Origin: Granulicella tundricola MP5ACTX9
GTDB taxonomy: Bacteria > Acidobacteriota > Terriglobia > Terriglobales > Acidobacteriaceae
DNA length: 64,000 nt
Assembly: GCF_000178975.2 (NCBI RefSeq)
Contig: NC_015057.1
Location: 310,001-374,000 of the forward strand
Direction: 5' to 3'
Shown here piece after piece: positions 45,415-54,411 of the stretch. Made by a program: the position numbers and the translations under genes. The notes under the pieces are model-generated. The model ran no database searches and had not been told where the DNA came from. It was given only the letters and a program-made list of their open reading frames with translations. Within the stretch, counting starts at the first letter, position 1; every line of letters starts with the position of its first letter.

Positions 45415-46692
45415 CTACCAGACCTTGCTGACCACAATCTGAGGCCGCGCGCCATGCCCGTCGACCGCCTCGGTTTCGATGATCACCTCAAAGTTCGCAT
45501 TCCCCTGGGCGATGGCACGGATCGATTCGAACTCAGGCGACGTCAACAACTTGCCCGCAGCCTGCGTACCCTGCGAAGAGATCCCCGCCACCACCACCAC
45601 GGGCTCCCCCGTCAGCCGGCTGGTGAAGCGTGCCACAATCCCGTAGTCGTGAGCGATGCGCTTATGCGGCATATCGATGTCCACCGTCCAGCTCTTCGCA
45701 CCGCCTGAGCTGGAATCGAGAATCCGCCCCGTCCGGTGATCCGGAGCCTCCTCAAAGACGAACGGCAGGTCCCGCATCAGCCGGATCGTCCACGCGTTAT
45801 CGAGCGCCCCAATCAGAATCGCCGGCTCCGTCTGCAACTGATCCAGCGCCACCTCGGAGGACGACACGAACTGAAAACGCCGCCCTTGCCGATCGATCTG
45901 GCTGGCAATGCGCGCCCCGATGTCGGTGTCCTCAAGAGACAGATTCGGTGACACAGAAACACTCCGTCGCTGAGTCTCGGCGTCCTTAATATTGTCGCTG
46001 CCGATGACGGGCATCACGATCAACGCACGCTCGGAGTTCGCCATGAGGCCGGACCAGAACTGATCCTGTGGCGTATGTGACTGCTTCCACATCCGCTGGA
46101 TCAGCGCTCCGGTCACCCCCACCAGAAGAACGCCTAGCGTCCCGGCGACCAGTGGCCAGCGCAAGCCGCTCAGGCGCTGCCGCCCAGTCCCCTCGGGCAG
46201 CTCCTGGACCGCTTCAACAGGAGTCTCACCAGCCGGCGTAACGGCTTCGGCTAAGTCAGCTTGCGGCTGCTCTGCCTGATCAGCAGCCGCGGCATCCTCC
46301 CGCACCGACCTCCGGAACCGGGGCAGATAAGACCCCGGCGGCAGCTCGATGCGGATCTCGTCGCTATGTCCGTCCTCGTAGTAGTACTGCGCCAGCTTCT
46401 TCCGCAGCTCGGTAGCGGTAACCCGCACGATGGGATCGGAGTTGTTGTCGTAGTCCGGCTTGCGCCCAAAGACCTCGATCCCGACGGTCCGTTCCTTGGT
46501 CGATCCCTGCCCGCCCTGCGCAAGTGAAGTGTCGACGATGTACCGCAGAAAGATAGGCAGACGCTTGCTCTGGTGAAAGAGCGGGTGCTCCAGAATGCGC
46601 TCCACCTGCCGGTCAATATCCTCCCGGTCCTTCGCGTTCATAGGTTCCGGCTCGACCGCCAACTTAGTCACCGCCCTGCCGCTCTCCACCAT
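45415..46692 (-). CDS. Membrane-anchored regulator-like protein, paralog of 4666-5997
   Basis: A 425-residue protein with the same plan as the one at 4666. The N-domain is at about 20-130 (STKERTVGIEVFGRKPDYD, DPIVRVTATELRKKLAQYY, RIELPPGSYLPRF). A Pro/Glu/Ala-rich linker leads to a transmembrane helix near 175-195 (WPLVAGTLGVLLVGVTGALI). The probably periplasmic domain begins QDQFWSGLMANSERALIVMP. The N-domain order resembles a winged helix with its recognition helix at ELRKKL. AGAGG lies 6 bases before the ATG. It diverges from the receptor at 46961, just as its paralog diverges from the receptor at 4379. The palindrome at 46708-46724 overlaps a TATAAT just upstream of its start. A sugar-responsive activator is inferred. 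Confidence 0.75.
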   Translation of the reverse strand: MVESGRAVTKLAVEPEPMNAKDREDIDRQVERILEHPLFHQSKRLPIFLRYIVDTSLAQGGQGSTKERTVGIEVFGRKPDYDNNSDPIVRVTATELRKKLAQYYYEDGHSDEIRIELPPGSYLPRFRRSVREDAAAADQAEQPQADLAEAVTPAGETPVEAVQELPEGTGRQRLSGLRWPLVAGTLGVLLVGVTGALIQRMWKQSHTPQDQFWSGLMANSERALIVMPVIGSDNIKDAETQRRSVSVSPNLSLEDTDIGARIASQIDRQGRRFQFVSSSEVALDQLQTEPAILIGALDNAWTIRLMRDLPFVFEEAPDHRTGRILDSSSGGAKSWTVDIDMPHKRIAHDYGIVARFTSRLTGEPVVVVAGISSQGTQAAGKLLTSPEFESIRAIAQGNANFEVIIETEAVDGHGARPQIVVSKVW

Positions 46693-46707
46693 CGCATGCC
46701 TCTTGAA

Positions 46708-46724
46708 GCCTGTATTATACAGGC
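46708..46724. promoter_or_regulatory. Perfect palindrome GCCTGTATTATACAGGC overlapping a -10-like TATAAT
   Basis: Eight-base arms flank one central base. On the minus strand the centre reads GTATAATAC, which contains the consensus -10 TATAAT, 16 bases or more upstream of the regulator ATG. An operator over its own promoter is the natural reading. A related element is at 4483-4497 beside the paralog. No good -35 is visible. Confidence 0.55.
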
Positions 46725-46872
46725 CCTTCCCGACGTGCGTAGCGGCAGTAAGCCATTGATAAAAATGGCCTTAGCTTCAGGACGAGAAGCTGCGCAGGGT
46801 ACGTACTGTAATGCACGCTTCGGACGGTCCTATCAGCCGGTTAGAGTGTGCGGCGTTGCATAAGTAATCAAA

Positions 46873-46911
46873 AACGCGTCGCGAAAGGCAGCAGCCTTCG
46901 CCAGACGCGTT
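46873..46911 (+). other. Long stem-loop in the leader of the third receptor gene
   Basis: AACGCGTC (46873-46880) pairs with GACGCGTT (46904-46911), and GCGAAAGGC pairs with GCCTTCGC inside it with small bulges, around an AGCA loop. It ends 49 bases before the GTG of the receptor. No T-run follows, so an mRNA-stabilising or regulatory leader structure is likelier than a terminator. Confidence 0.55.
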
Positions 46912-46960
46912 AGATCACAACCCGCATACGCCGGGTGCATCAGGTCCCCTTGGAGGTTTT

Positions 46961-49900
46961 GTGAAGCAGATCGTCTCAAACGTACGGCAGCATCGATTCG
47001 GCTCAGTCAAACTACAGGCAGCCGGGCTGACCTTAGGGCTCGGCTCTCTCTTGTCAACGCCCATCCTCCTGGCTGGATCGGCAACCGCCTTGGCGCAGAA
47101 CACAAACGCCACTATCCGGGGTCAGGTGCTGGACCCCGCCGGCGCCCTGGTGCCTAACGCCACCGTCGTCATCGTCGAAAAGAACACCGGCGTCACAGCC
47201 TTCCGCGGCCCCACCGATTCAGCCGGTGTCTTCGTCGCCCCGCAGGTCATCCCCGGCACCTACACGATCACCGTAACGGCCACCGGCCTCAAAGCTGCGG
47301 TCATCGACAACCTCATCGCCAGCGTCGCACAGGTCGCCAATGTAGATGTGAACATGCAGATCGGAGCAACCTCCGAGGTCGTCACGGTCCAGGCCAAGGG
47401 AGAACAGTTGGCAACCAGCACCTCCGATATCTCCACCGCCATCTCCCCCGAAGACGTCCAGAACATCCCCGTCGTCGGTCGCACGGTCGAGTATCTCTTC
47501 GCCCTCGTCCCGGGCGTCACCCACGGCGGCTCGGGAGACACCCCCTCAACCTCCGCGATTTCGTTCAACGGCAGCCGCTCTCTCAACTCAGAGATACTCC
47601 TCAACGGCGTCTCGATGATCGTCGCTTCCACCGGCGCTCCCGTCGCCCTGCCTTCGCCGGACGGTATCGACCAGGTACGCATCTTCACCTCAAACGCCCC
47701 CGCTGAGTACGGGCGCACCTCAGGCGGCGTCGTCACCGCCAACTCAATCTCCGGCACGAACGTCTATCACGGCAACGCCTACTTCCTGATCCAGAACGAA
47801 GCACTCAACGCGAACTCTTACTTCAATAAGCTGACGCTGGTCAACGGGGCGGTGATTCCTCGCGCACGCGACCGGTTCTTTCAGGCGGGCGGCTCGCTCG
47901 GCGGCCCCGTCTGGATTCCGCATCTCTATGACGGGCATAACAAGACATTCTTCTTCGTGAACTACGACCGCACGATCTCCAATGCACCAACACTGCTATC
48001 TCTCACCGTCCCAACCGCCGCCCAGCGCACCGGAGATCTCTCCAACGCGCTTGCGACCACCGACGCACTCGGCAGAGCACGTACAGCGCAAAGGATCTTT
48101 CAACCAACCGGCGTAAACTCTCCTGCCTTCACCAACAACCAGATCAGTCCCATCGATCCCGCGGCCGCCAGAATCTTAGCGCTTCTGCCTCTGCCCAACA
48201 CCCCGGGCACCTATGACGCGACCAACAACCGGTACACCGGGAACTGGACCTCGCAACAAGCGCCAGTCAACGATACCCTCCGTCTCGTCGCCCGGCTGAA
48301 CCAGCAGATGACGACCGCCGACCGCATCAGCCTGAATCTGTACCGTTACAACTCCTCCGCGCCAAACCCGGTGTACTACAACAATCCGCTCCTCAATTCC
48401 ACCTTCGATTGCACCTGCAGCAATGCGTGGCTGCCGTCGATCGACTACACCCGCGTCTGGAGCCCCTCGCTGGTGATGGACCTCAACCTCGGTTACTTCC
48501 GCAACGTCGTCATCCGCAACCCACCCGGAGCCGGTCTGAACGCCAAGCAGCAGACCGGCATCGCCTCCCTGCCGCTCGATCAGATGCCGGAGCTGACCTC
48601 CCCTGGCTTCAGCAACATCGGCTCCGATACCAACACCGATCAACTGAATACCACCAACACCTTCACCCCCTTCGGCTCGGTAACCAAGACCGTGGGTCCG
48701 CATACCTTGAAGTTTGGCGCGTCGCTGCGCAAGAATCAGTTCAACTCCTTCAACCCCTCCGGCAATCCGGAAGGAACGCTCGCCTTCAGCGGAACCCTTA
48801 CCAATCACGGGACTACGGGCAACGCCAACACCGGTCTTGCCGACTTTCTCCTGGGCAAGATCACCACCGGCAACTATCAGCTCCCCATGCCGGAGACCGG
48901 CCGTCGCAACTACAGCCTGGGCGTCTTCGCGCAGGACGACTGGAGAGCCACCCCGCGGCTCACCATCAACGCGGGCCTTCGTTACGAGTATGAATCGCCC
49001 ATGACGGTCAGCAAGAACATCTACACCCGCTTTGATCCGAACTCAGGCCAGTTGCTTGCAGCCGGCCTCAACGCCTCCAACTCGCTCAACATCAACACGC
49101 CCAAGATCGACATCTCGCCGCGTTTTGGCCTGGCTTTCAGCGTTGACGATAAGACTGTGATCCGCGCCGCATTCGGCACCTTCTACGGCACCGTCTTTCA
49201 GAACCTCGGAGGACAGGTAGCCTTCCCCGGCTACGACGTGGTCGATTCGTACAACAGTCTTGGAACCGCCGTCGGTCAGCCCTTCTCGCTCTCGCAGGGC
49301 TTCCCTCTGAACGCCACGCGCGACCTGAAGAATCCATTTGCCGCGCTCGTAGGCGCGTCAGCCTCCAACCCCTTCACCATCTCCGGAGTCTCCTTCAATC
49401 AACTGAATCATCTATCGCTGGTACAGCAATGGAACCTGGGCGTTCAGCGCAGGCTGCCGCTCTCTCTCATCCTGGAGGTCAACTACGTAGGCAACCACGC
49501 CCTGCACCTGCCGTATGTGATCCCGGTCAACATCGTGCCGTTCGGTCTATCGGACGCAGTCACCCAGACCAACACCACCACCGCAACGCAGAACGCCAAA
49601 CCCTTCCCCACCCTCGGCAGCTTCACCGTCACCAACGATGTAGGCAACTCCAATTACAACGGACTCCAGGTGACCCTGCGCCGTCAGTTCAACACCCAGC
49701 TTGCCATCCTCTCCAACTACACCTTCGCCAAGAGCCTGGATGATGGCAGCAGCATCTTTGCCAACGGAGTCCCCAATGGAACGGCCAACCCGCAGTACAT
49801 CGCGGACCCTGCCCTTCGGCGGCAGGACTACGCGGTCAGTAACTTCGATACCAAGCACACCCTGAACATCGCGGTCGTGTACACGACTCCCGGACCCAAG

Positions 49901-50449
49901 TGGCTGCACAACATTGTGATCTCGCCCATCTTCTACGGCCACACCGGCCTGCCGCTCAACATCACTCAGACCAACGAGGTCCCCAACGCCTCACAGCAAC
50001 GGCCCAACGGAGATAGCTCGCGTCTTAAGCTCGCCCACACCACCCTCAACGGCTCAGCCTTGCAATATCTGGATAACCCTTCGATCGACAAGACAGCCTT
50101 CCCGCTCACTCCCACCGGCCCCATCTACTCCACCATCAACGGCGTTCGGACCCGCATCGTTGAAACCGGCCTGGGCAACGTTCCTCGGGACTCCATCCGC
50201 GCCCCCGGCGAGGTTGAGTTCGATGCATCCGTCTCCAGGTCGTTCACGGTCTACAAAGCGGTCAAGTTCCAATTCCGCGTAGATGCCTTCAACGTCCTCA
50301 ATCACACCAACCTCTCTCCTCCCAGCACCTCACTCACCGTCACGGCCGTCGGCACCGCTGCCAGCTTCGTCAACAGCTCAACCTTTGGCGAAATCACCGC
50401 CGCACGCCCCACCAGAAGACTTCAGGCACTCGCCCGCTTCACCTTCTAG
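46961..50449 (+). CDS. Oar-like TonB-dependent receptor, upstream of GH10 xylanase
   Basis: A 1162-residue receptor. The GTG start has GGAGG 6 bases upstream. The signal ends ATALAQ. The carboxypeptidase-regulatory domain follows (ATIRGQVLDPAGALVPNATV, then GTYTITVTATGLK), then the plug-like part (VQNIPVVGRTVEYLFALVPG) and a barrel that ends LQALARFTF with the terminal Phe. It is followed after 46 bases by a GH10 xylanase and diverges from the regulator at 45415-46692, so uptake of xylo-oligosaccharides is a reasonable inference. No TonB box can be pinned down by eye. Confidence 0.93.
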   Translation: MKQIVSNVRQHRFGSVKLQAAGLTLGLGSLLSTPILLAGSATALAQNTNATIRGQVLDPAGALVPNATVVIVEKNTGVTAFRGPTDSAGVFVAPQVIPGTYTITVTATGLKAAVIDNLIASVAQVANVDVNMQIGATSEVVTVQAKGEQLATSTSDISTAISPEDVQNIPVVGRTVEYLFALVPGVTHGGSGDTPSTSAISFNGSRSLNSEILLNGVSMIVASTGAPVALPSPDGIDQVRIFTSNAPAEYGRTSGGVVTANSISGTNVYHGNAYFLIQNEALNANSYFNKLTLVNGAVIPRARDRFFQAGGSLGGPVWIPHLYDGHNKTFFFVNYDRTISNAPTLLSLTVPTAAQRTGDLSNALATTDALGRARTAQRIFQPTGVNSPAFTNNQISPIDPAAARILALLPLPNTPGTYDATNNRYTGNWTSQQAPVNDTLRLVARLNQQMTTADRISLNLYRYNSSAPNPVYYNNPLLNSTFDCTCSNAWLPSIDYTRVWSPSLVMDLNLGYFRNVVIRNPPGAGLNAKQQTGIASLPLDQMPELTSPGFSNIGSDTNTDQLNTTNTFTPFGSVTKTVGPHTLKFGASLRKNQFNSFNPSGNPEGTLAFSGTLTNHGTTGNANTGLADFLLGKITTGNYQLPMPETGRRNYSLGVFAQDDWRATPRLTINAGLRYEYESPMTVSKNIYTRFDPNSGQLLAAGLNASNSLNINTPKIDISPRFGLAFSVDDKTVIRAAFGTFYGTVFQNLGGQVAFPGYDVVDSYNSLGTAVGQPFSLSQGFPLNATRDLKNPFAALVGASASNPFTISGVSFNQLNHLSLVQQWNLGVQRRLPLSLILEVNYVGNHALHLPYVIPVNIVPFGLSDAVTQTNTTTATQNAKPFPTLGSFTVTNDVGNSNYNGLQVTLRRQFNTQLAILSNYTFAKSLDDGSSIFANGVPNGTANPQYIADPALRRQDYAVSNFDTKHTLNIAVVYTTPGPKWLHNIVISPIFYGHTGLPLNITQTNEVPNASQQRPNGDSSRLKLAHTTLNGSALQYLDNPSIDKTAFPLTPTGPIYSTINGVRTRIVETGLGNVPRDSIRAPGEVEFDASVSRSFTVYKAVKFQFRVDAFNVLNHTNLSPPSTSLTVTAVGTAASFVNSSTFGEITAARPTRRLQALARFTF

Positions 50450-50495
50450 GGCCATTCACCACATACAGCCAGAAAAAAGAGAAAGCATCCCGTAC

Positions 50496-51626
50496 ATGAA
50501 GCCTCAACCAAATCGCCGCACCTTTCTTCAAACTGCAAGCGCCGGTCTCCTCGGATCGGCGCTCCCCGCCCCACTCCTCGCGCTCAGCGACAACAAACAG
50601 CCATGGACCCCACTCGGTCGCCTCGCCCAGGAAAAGAACATCTCCTTCGGCTTCGCGCTGAACTACCGCCTGCTCTCCGGCAACCAGGACTACGACGCCC
50701 TCGTCTCACGCGAGTGCACCATCGTCACCCCGGAAAACGCCATGAAATGGGAGGCAGTCCACCCGGAGCCTGACCGTTACACCTTCACCCAGGCCGATGC
50801 CATCCTGGACTTCGCCCAGCAGCACGCCATGAAGATCAGAGGCCACGCCTTCTGCTGGCACCGCGCTCTGCCCGCCTGGGTCACCCATGACGTAACTAAA
50901 CAAAACGCGGAAGAAGTCCTGCGCCAGCACATCGCCACGGTAGCCGGCCGCTACAAAGGAAAACTCCACTCCTGGGACGTCGTCAACGAGGCCATTCAGC
51001 TAAAGGACAATCAACCCGGCGGCTGGCGAAACTCCTTCTGGTTCCAGCAGCTCGGTCCGGCATACCTGGACATCGCCTTCGACGCCGCAAGCCAGGCCGA
51101 TCCCGCCGCCATCCTCACCTACAACGACTACGGCCTCGAGTACGAAAATCACTCGGACAGCGCCAAACGCAAGGCCGTCCTCACCATGCTGCACGATCTC
51201 AAAAAGCATGGCATCCCCGTCCGAGCCCTAGGCATGCAGTCTCATCTCCGCGCCGGCACAGGAGAGAGCTTCGGCAGCGACCTACCTTCCTTCATCAAGG
51301 AGGTCCGCGACCTGGGCCTGGAAATCTTCGTCACCGAGCTCGATGTCGACGACAGCCACCTCACCGTACCGGACCTCGCACGCGACAGCGCCATCGCCGA
51401 CGTCTACAAGCGCTACCTCGATCTCGTCCTCTCAACCACCGCCGTATCGGTCGTCATCACCTGGGGAGCCTGGGACATCGTCAAGGTAACGGGAGCGGAA
51501 GCCACCTCCGGCCCAAGCGCCCAGCATCCCTTGCTCTTCGCCCCCGGCGGCCTCCCCAAGCTTGACGCGGCCTTAGTCGCACAAAGCTTTCGCACCGCTC
51601 CCCTGCAGCACCAGGTCCGCGGCTGA
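50496..51626 (+). CDS. Exported GH10 endo-1,4-beta-xylanase
   Basis: About 376 residues. The ATG at 50496 gives a Tat-like signal (NRRTFLQTASAGLLGSAL); longer upstream frames overlap the receptor and are not needed. The GH10 core is complete: FGFALNYRLL, TPENAMKWEAVHPEPDRYTF, IRGHAFCWHRALPAWV, WDVVNEAI with acid/base Glu165, and FVTELDVDD with nucleophile Glu281. Further fits are AILTYNDYGLEY and VITWGAWD. It cuts internal beta-1,4 bonds in xylan. It is 46 bases after the Oar-like receptor, so probably one transcript: degradation outside, uptake of the products by the receptor. Confidence 0.95.
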   Translation: MKPQPNRRTFLQTASAGLLGSALPAPLLALSDNKQPWTPLGRLAQEKNISFGFALNYRLLSGNQDYDALVSRECTIVTPENAMKWEAVHPEPDRYTFTQADAILDFAQQHAMKIRGHAFCWHRALPAWVTHDVTKQNAEEVLRQHIATVAGRYKGKLHSWDVVNEAIQLKDNQPGGWRNSFWFQQLGPAYLDIAFDAASQADPAAILTYNDYGLEYENHSDSAKRKAVLTMLHDLKKHGIPVRALGMQSHLRAGTGESFGSDLPSFIKEVRDLGLEIFVTELDVDDSHLTVPDLARDSAIADVYKRYLDLVLSTTAVSVVITWGAWDIVKVTGAEATSGPSAQHPLLFAPGGLPKLDAALVAQSFRTAPLQHQVRG

Positions 51627-51901
51627 AGAACCATCGGCATCTATCCCGCCCGTTCGCGCGTGGAGACGCCAGCGCGGATTGTAGATCGAGGAAACAACCC
51701 AACGCTGTGCCGTTTGGAACACTGGCTGCATATCGTTCGTGGAATGGCTCCTGAGCTTTCATCGCGGCTATCTTGAGTTACCGAAGCATATTCGGACCTC
51801 CCGGCTTACAGAGTCTGCAGAGGTTGGAGGCCGCGAGATCCAACCTCTGCTCAGCCACCAATACTCGCTCGTGCCGTATCACCACGTTGGGAACCCTCCA
51901 C

Positions 51902-53830
51902 ATGACAGCCGCTCAAGAAACCTATCAGGCCAGCCCCAAAGAGGTCAGAACCCTGTTTGAGGAGCGGCACAAGCAACTCTGCGCCAGGACAGACCGCAGC
52001 ATCGCCTTCATCATGTGCATGCAGTGGATCATCGCGATCCTCGCCGCCTACATCATCTCCCCACAGACCTGGCAGGGCTCCAGCCCCTCGATTCATCCCC
52101 ACCTCATCGCCGCCATCTACATCGGCGGCCTCATCACCCTCTTCCCCGTCTACATGGTCATCCAGTTCAGGGGCGACCGCTTCACCCGTCACATCGTCGC
52201 CGCCTGTCAGTTGCTCATGTCCGCGCTCCTCATCCACATCACCGGCGGACGCATCGAGACCCACTTCCACATCTTCGGCTCGCTGGCATTCCTCGCCTTC
52301 TACCTCGACTGGCAAGTCCTCCTCACCGCCACCGTCACCACCCTCCTCCATCATTCTCTCTTCGGCTACTTCGCCCCCGTGTCCATCTTCGGCACCGTCA
52401 ACGCCAGCGCCTGGCGCTTCTCTGAACACGTCCTCTGGGTCGTCTTCTTCGATATCTTTCTCATCATCTCCTGCACCAAAGGCATTCAGAACCTCAAAGA
52501 CGTCGCCCAGCGTGAAGCCGACCACATCTTCCGTTCCTTCCACGACTCCCTCACCGGCCTCGCAAACCGCGCGCTCCTCCAGAAAGCATTTGAAGAAAAC
52601 AACGCCACCTCGCCTGAAGACCGCGTCCTCATGGTCATGGATCTTGACCGCTTCAAGCAGGTCAACGACACCCTCGGTCACCGTGTCGGCGATCACGTCC
52701 TCGTAGAAGTCAGCCGAAGGATGAAGGACATCCTCGGCGAAGAAACCCTCCTCGTCAGAACCGGTGGCGACGAATTCGCCGCGCTCATCGACAACCCATC
52801 TTCCCTTCAGACAGTCGAGCTCCTAGCCTCTCGCATCGTCAGCATCCTCACACTCCCCATCCTCTCCGGCGAACACATCATCCAGATCGGCGTCAGCATC
52901 GGCATCTGCCCCCGCGATCAGGTCAACGCATCCCTCTCCGATCTTCTGCACTGCGCGGACCTCGCCCTCTATAAGGCGAAGAACACCGGCCGCAACCGCT
53001 ACCTGGTCTTTGAGGAAAGCATGAAGGCCCGCTCCCTGCAGGAGATGAGCATCGAGTATCGCCTCCGCAGCGCCATCGACCAGGGCAGCTTCAAGCTCCA
53101 CTATCAGCCCATCGTCAGCGCCGATGCAGTCCTGCTGGGTTTTGAGGCGCTCCTGCGCTGGGAAGACGGAGCCAACGGCGAGATCCCTCTCAGCGACTTC
53201 CTGCCCGTCGCCGAAGACACCGGCCTCATCGTTCCCCTCGGCGAGTGGGTCATCCGCGAGGCTTGTGCCCAGGCCGCCGCCTGGCATCGCTCCGGCAACA
53301 AGCTCGTCAAGATGTCCGTCAACGTCTCAGCCCGCCAGCTCGCCAGCGAGTCCTTCGTCGGCAACGTCCTGCGTTGTCTCGTCGAGTCCGGCCTTCCGCC
53401 GGCGCATCTCTGCCTTGAGATGACAGAGAACGTTCTCGCCCAGAACTATCCCGAAACCTCCGGCCCCCTGCGTCTCCTCAGCAACTACGGCGTAGAGCTT
53501 TCCATCGACGACTTCACCATCGATCCATCCTCATGGACCTACCCGGCCGACCTGCCCATCCACACCCTCAAGATCGACCGCCGCGTCACCAGGGCCATGA
53601 TGCAGTCCGACGACTACGCGGAACGCATCGGCGCAGCCATCGGCATGGCCCACATGCGCCGGCTCACCGTCGTGGCAAAAGGAGTCGAAACCAGGGAGCA
53701 GTTGGAGCTCCTTAGAGGAATGGGCTGTGACGAGATTCAGGGCTTCCACATCTCACAAGCCGTCTCCTCAGAACGCGCCAAGGAACTCCTGGAAACCTAC
53801 TCCAAGGTCGATTATCTCTCCACGAGCTAG
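51902..53830 (+). CDS. Membrane GGDEF-EAL protein, EAL domain probably inactive
   Basis: About 643 residues. Six or so transmembrane helices fill residues 30-205, including an HFHIFGSLAFLAFYLDW segment seen in other membrane sensor proteins. GGDEF is intact at 288-292 (LVRTGGDEF), but the inhibitory RxxD five residues before it is absent, so diguanylate cyclase activity is likely. EAL is at 415-417, with SVNVSARQL and LEMTENVL intact. However, the metal-binding Glu of the usual AEGVET reads AKGVET (Lys593), and the DDFGTGYSS loop is DDFTIDPSS. The EAL half is therefore probably a non-catalytic c-di-GMP or GTP sensor. I start at the ATG at 51902; an upstream TTG adds 43 unlikely residues. Confidence 0.92.
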   Translation: MTAAQETYQASPKEVRTLFEERHKQLCARTDRSIAFIMCMQWIIAILAAYIISPQTWQGSSPSIHPHLIAAIYIGGLITLFPVYMVIQFRGDRFTRHIVAACQLLMSALLIHITGGRIETHFHIFGSLAFLAFYLDWQVLLTATVTTLLHHSLFGYFAPVSIFGTVNASAWRFSEHVLWVVFFDIFLIISCTKGIQNLKDVAQREADHIFRSFHDSLTGLANRALLQKAFEENNATSPEDRVLMVMDLDRFKQVNDTLGHRVGDHVLVEVSRRMKDILGEETLLVRTGGDEFAALIDNPSSLQTVELLASRIVSILTLPILSGEHIIQIGVSIGICPRDQVNASLSDLLHCADLALYKAKNTGRNRYLVFEESMKARSLQEMSIEYRLRSAIDQGSFKLHYQPIVSADAVLLGFEALLRWEDGANGEIPLSDFLPVAEDTGLIVPLGEWVIREACAQAAAWHRSGNKLVKMSVNVSARQLASESFVGNVLRCLVESGLPPAHLCLEMTENVLAQNYPETSGPLRLLSNYGVELSIDDFTIDPSSWTYPADLPIHTLKIDRRVTRAMMQSDDYAERIGAAIGMAHMRRLTVVAKGVETREQLELLRGMGCDEIQGFHISQAVSSERAKELLETYSKVDYLSTS

Positions 53831-53894
53831 TCGCACTCGTCCACAGTCTTGCCCCACCATCCCCCCCCGGAGCTGCGGTACACTTCAGCCAGGT

Positions 53895-53954
53895 ATGCTC
53901 CTCCCTTTTTCAATCCGTAAGACCATTTCGATTAGCAGCCGTGGCGCGCCTTAG
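53895..53954 (+). CDS. Possible ilv-type leader peptide (19 aa)
   Basis: MLLPFSIRKTISISSRGAP, with three Ile and two Leu codons, ends 24 bases before a terminator-like hairpin and an ACT-domain frame. This order (short Ile/Leu peptide, hairpin, ilv gene) matches transcription attenuation of branched-chain amino-acid operons. The peptide itself has no family to compare, so the call depends on position. Confidence 0.35.
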   Translation: MLLPFSIRKTISISSRGAP

Positions 53955-53978
53955 AGGCCAGCGACCCTGCTGCCCTGA

Positions 53979-54009
53979 GCCGCCAAACGCGAAAGCGATG
54001 GCGGCTTTT
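53979..54009 (+). terminator. Hairpin plus TTTT, attenuator-like, before the ACT-domain remnant
   Basis: GCCGCCA (53979-53985) pairs with TGGCGGC (53999-54005). Inside, CGC and GCG close a GAAA tetraloop. TTTT follows directly (54006-54009). It lies 24 bases before the GTG of the ACT-domain frame, so it is a leader terminator rather than the end of the GGDEF-EAL gene. Confidence 0.65.
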
Positions 54010-54033
54010 CTCTTGCCCTGAAAGGAGCCCACC

Positions 54034-54297
54034 GTGCAATGTACCTACCAGATCCTCGCCACTCCGCAGCCGCGTGTCCTCGCGCGTGTACTCCAGCTCT
54101 TCGACCAGCAACTCATGCTCATGCAATCTCTCGTCTTCACCCAAAGCGAGGTCGAGAGCCAGATCCGAATCTCCGCCGAGATATAGCCCGCGCTGGCCCA
54201 TCGTCTCCAAGCAAAGCTCCTCCATCTCTTGGCGATCGAAGACGTTCAGCTTGAGATCTCCTCGAGTCACAACGAACCGGAGGCCTCTCAAGCGTGA
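54034..54297 (+). pseudogene. Small ACT-domain (IlvM-like acetolactate synthase regulatory subunit) gene with in-frame TAG
   Basis: A GTG at 54034 with AAAGGAG 6 bases upstream opens an 87-codon frame. Codons 1-50 read as a beta-alpha-beta-beta ACT pattern (CTYQILATPQPRVLARVLQL, SLVFTQSEVESQIRISAEI). A TAG stands at codon 51 (54184-54186), then the second helix and last strand follow (PALAHRLQAKLLHLLAIED, VQLEIS) to a TGA. Length and helix placement match E. coli IlvM (87 residues). The valid start and leader show it was once real. No ilvB/ilvG-like large-subunit gene follows, so the operon has probably been lost or moved. Assignment to the acetolactate synthase group is inference from length, pattern and leader. 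Confidence 0.55.
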
Positions 54298-54411
54298 GTC
54301 GGATAAAACCGAACCCAAAGCAATTCGTCTTACCGGCAACCTGAGCCCTCCGCACCCCAAAACAACAGAGTTGGTCAAACGCCGTTTTCCACGAACTAAG
54401 CAGGAACACAG

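Noticed and set aside
53932-54378. 148-codon minus-strand open frame over the ACT remnant
   Set aside because: The plus-strand frame has a Shine-Dalgarno, an upstream attenuator and an ACT-like pattern across the amber codon; the minus frame has no recognisable domain.
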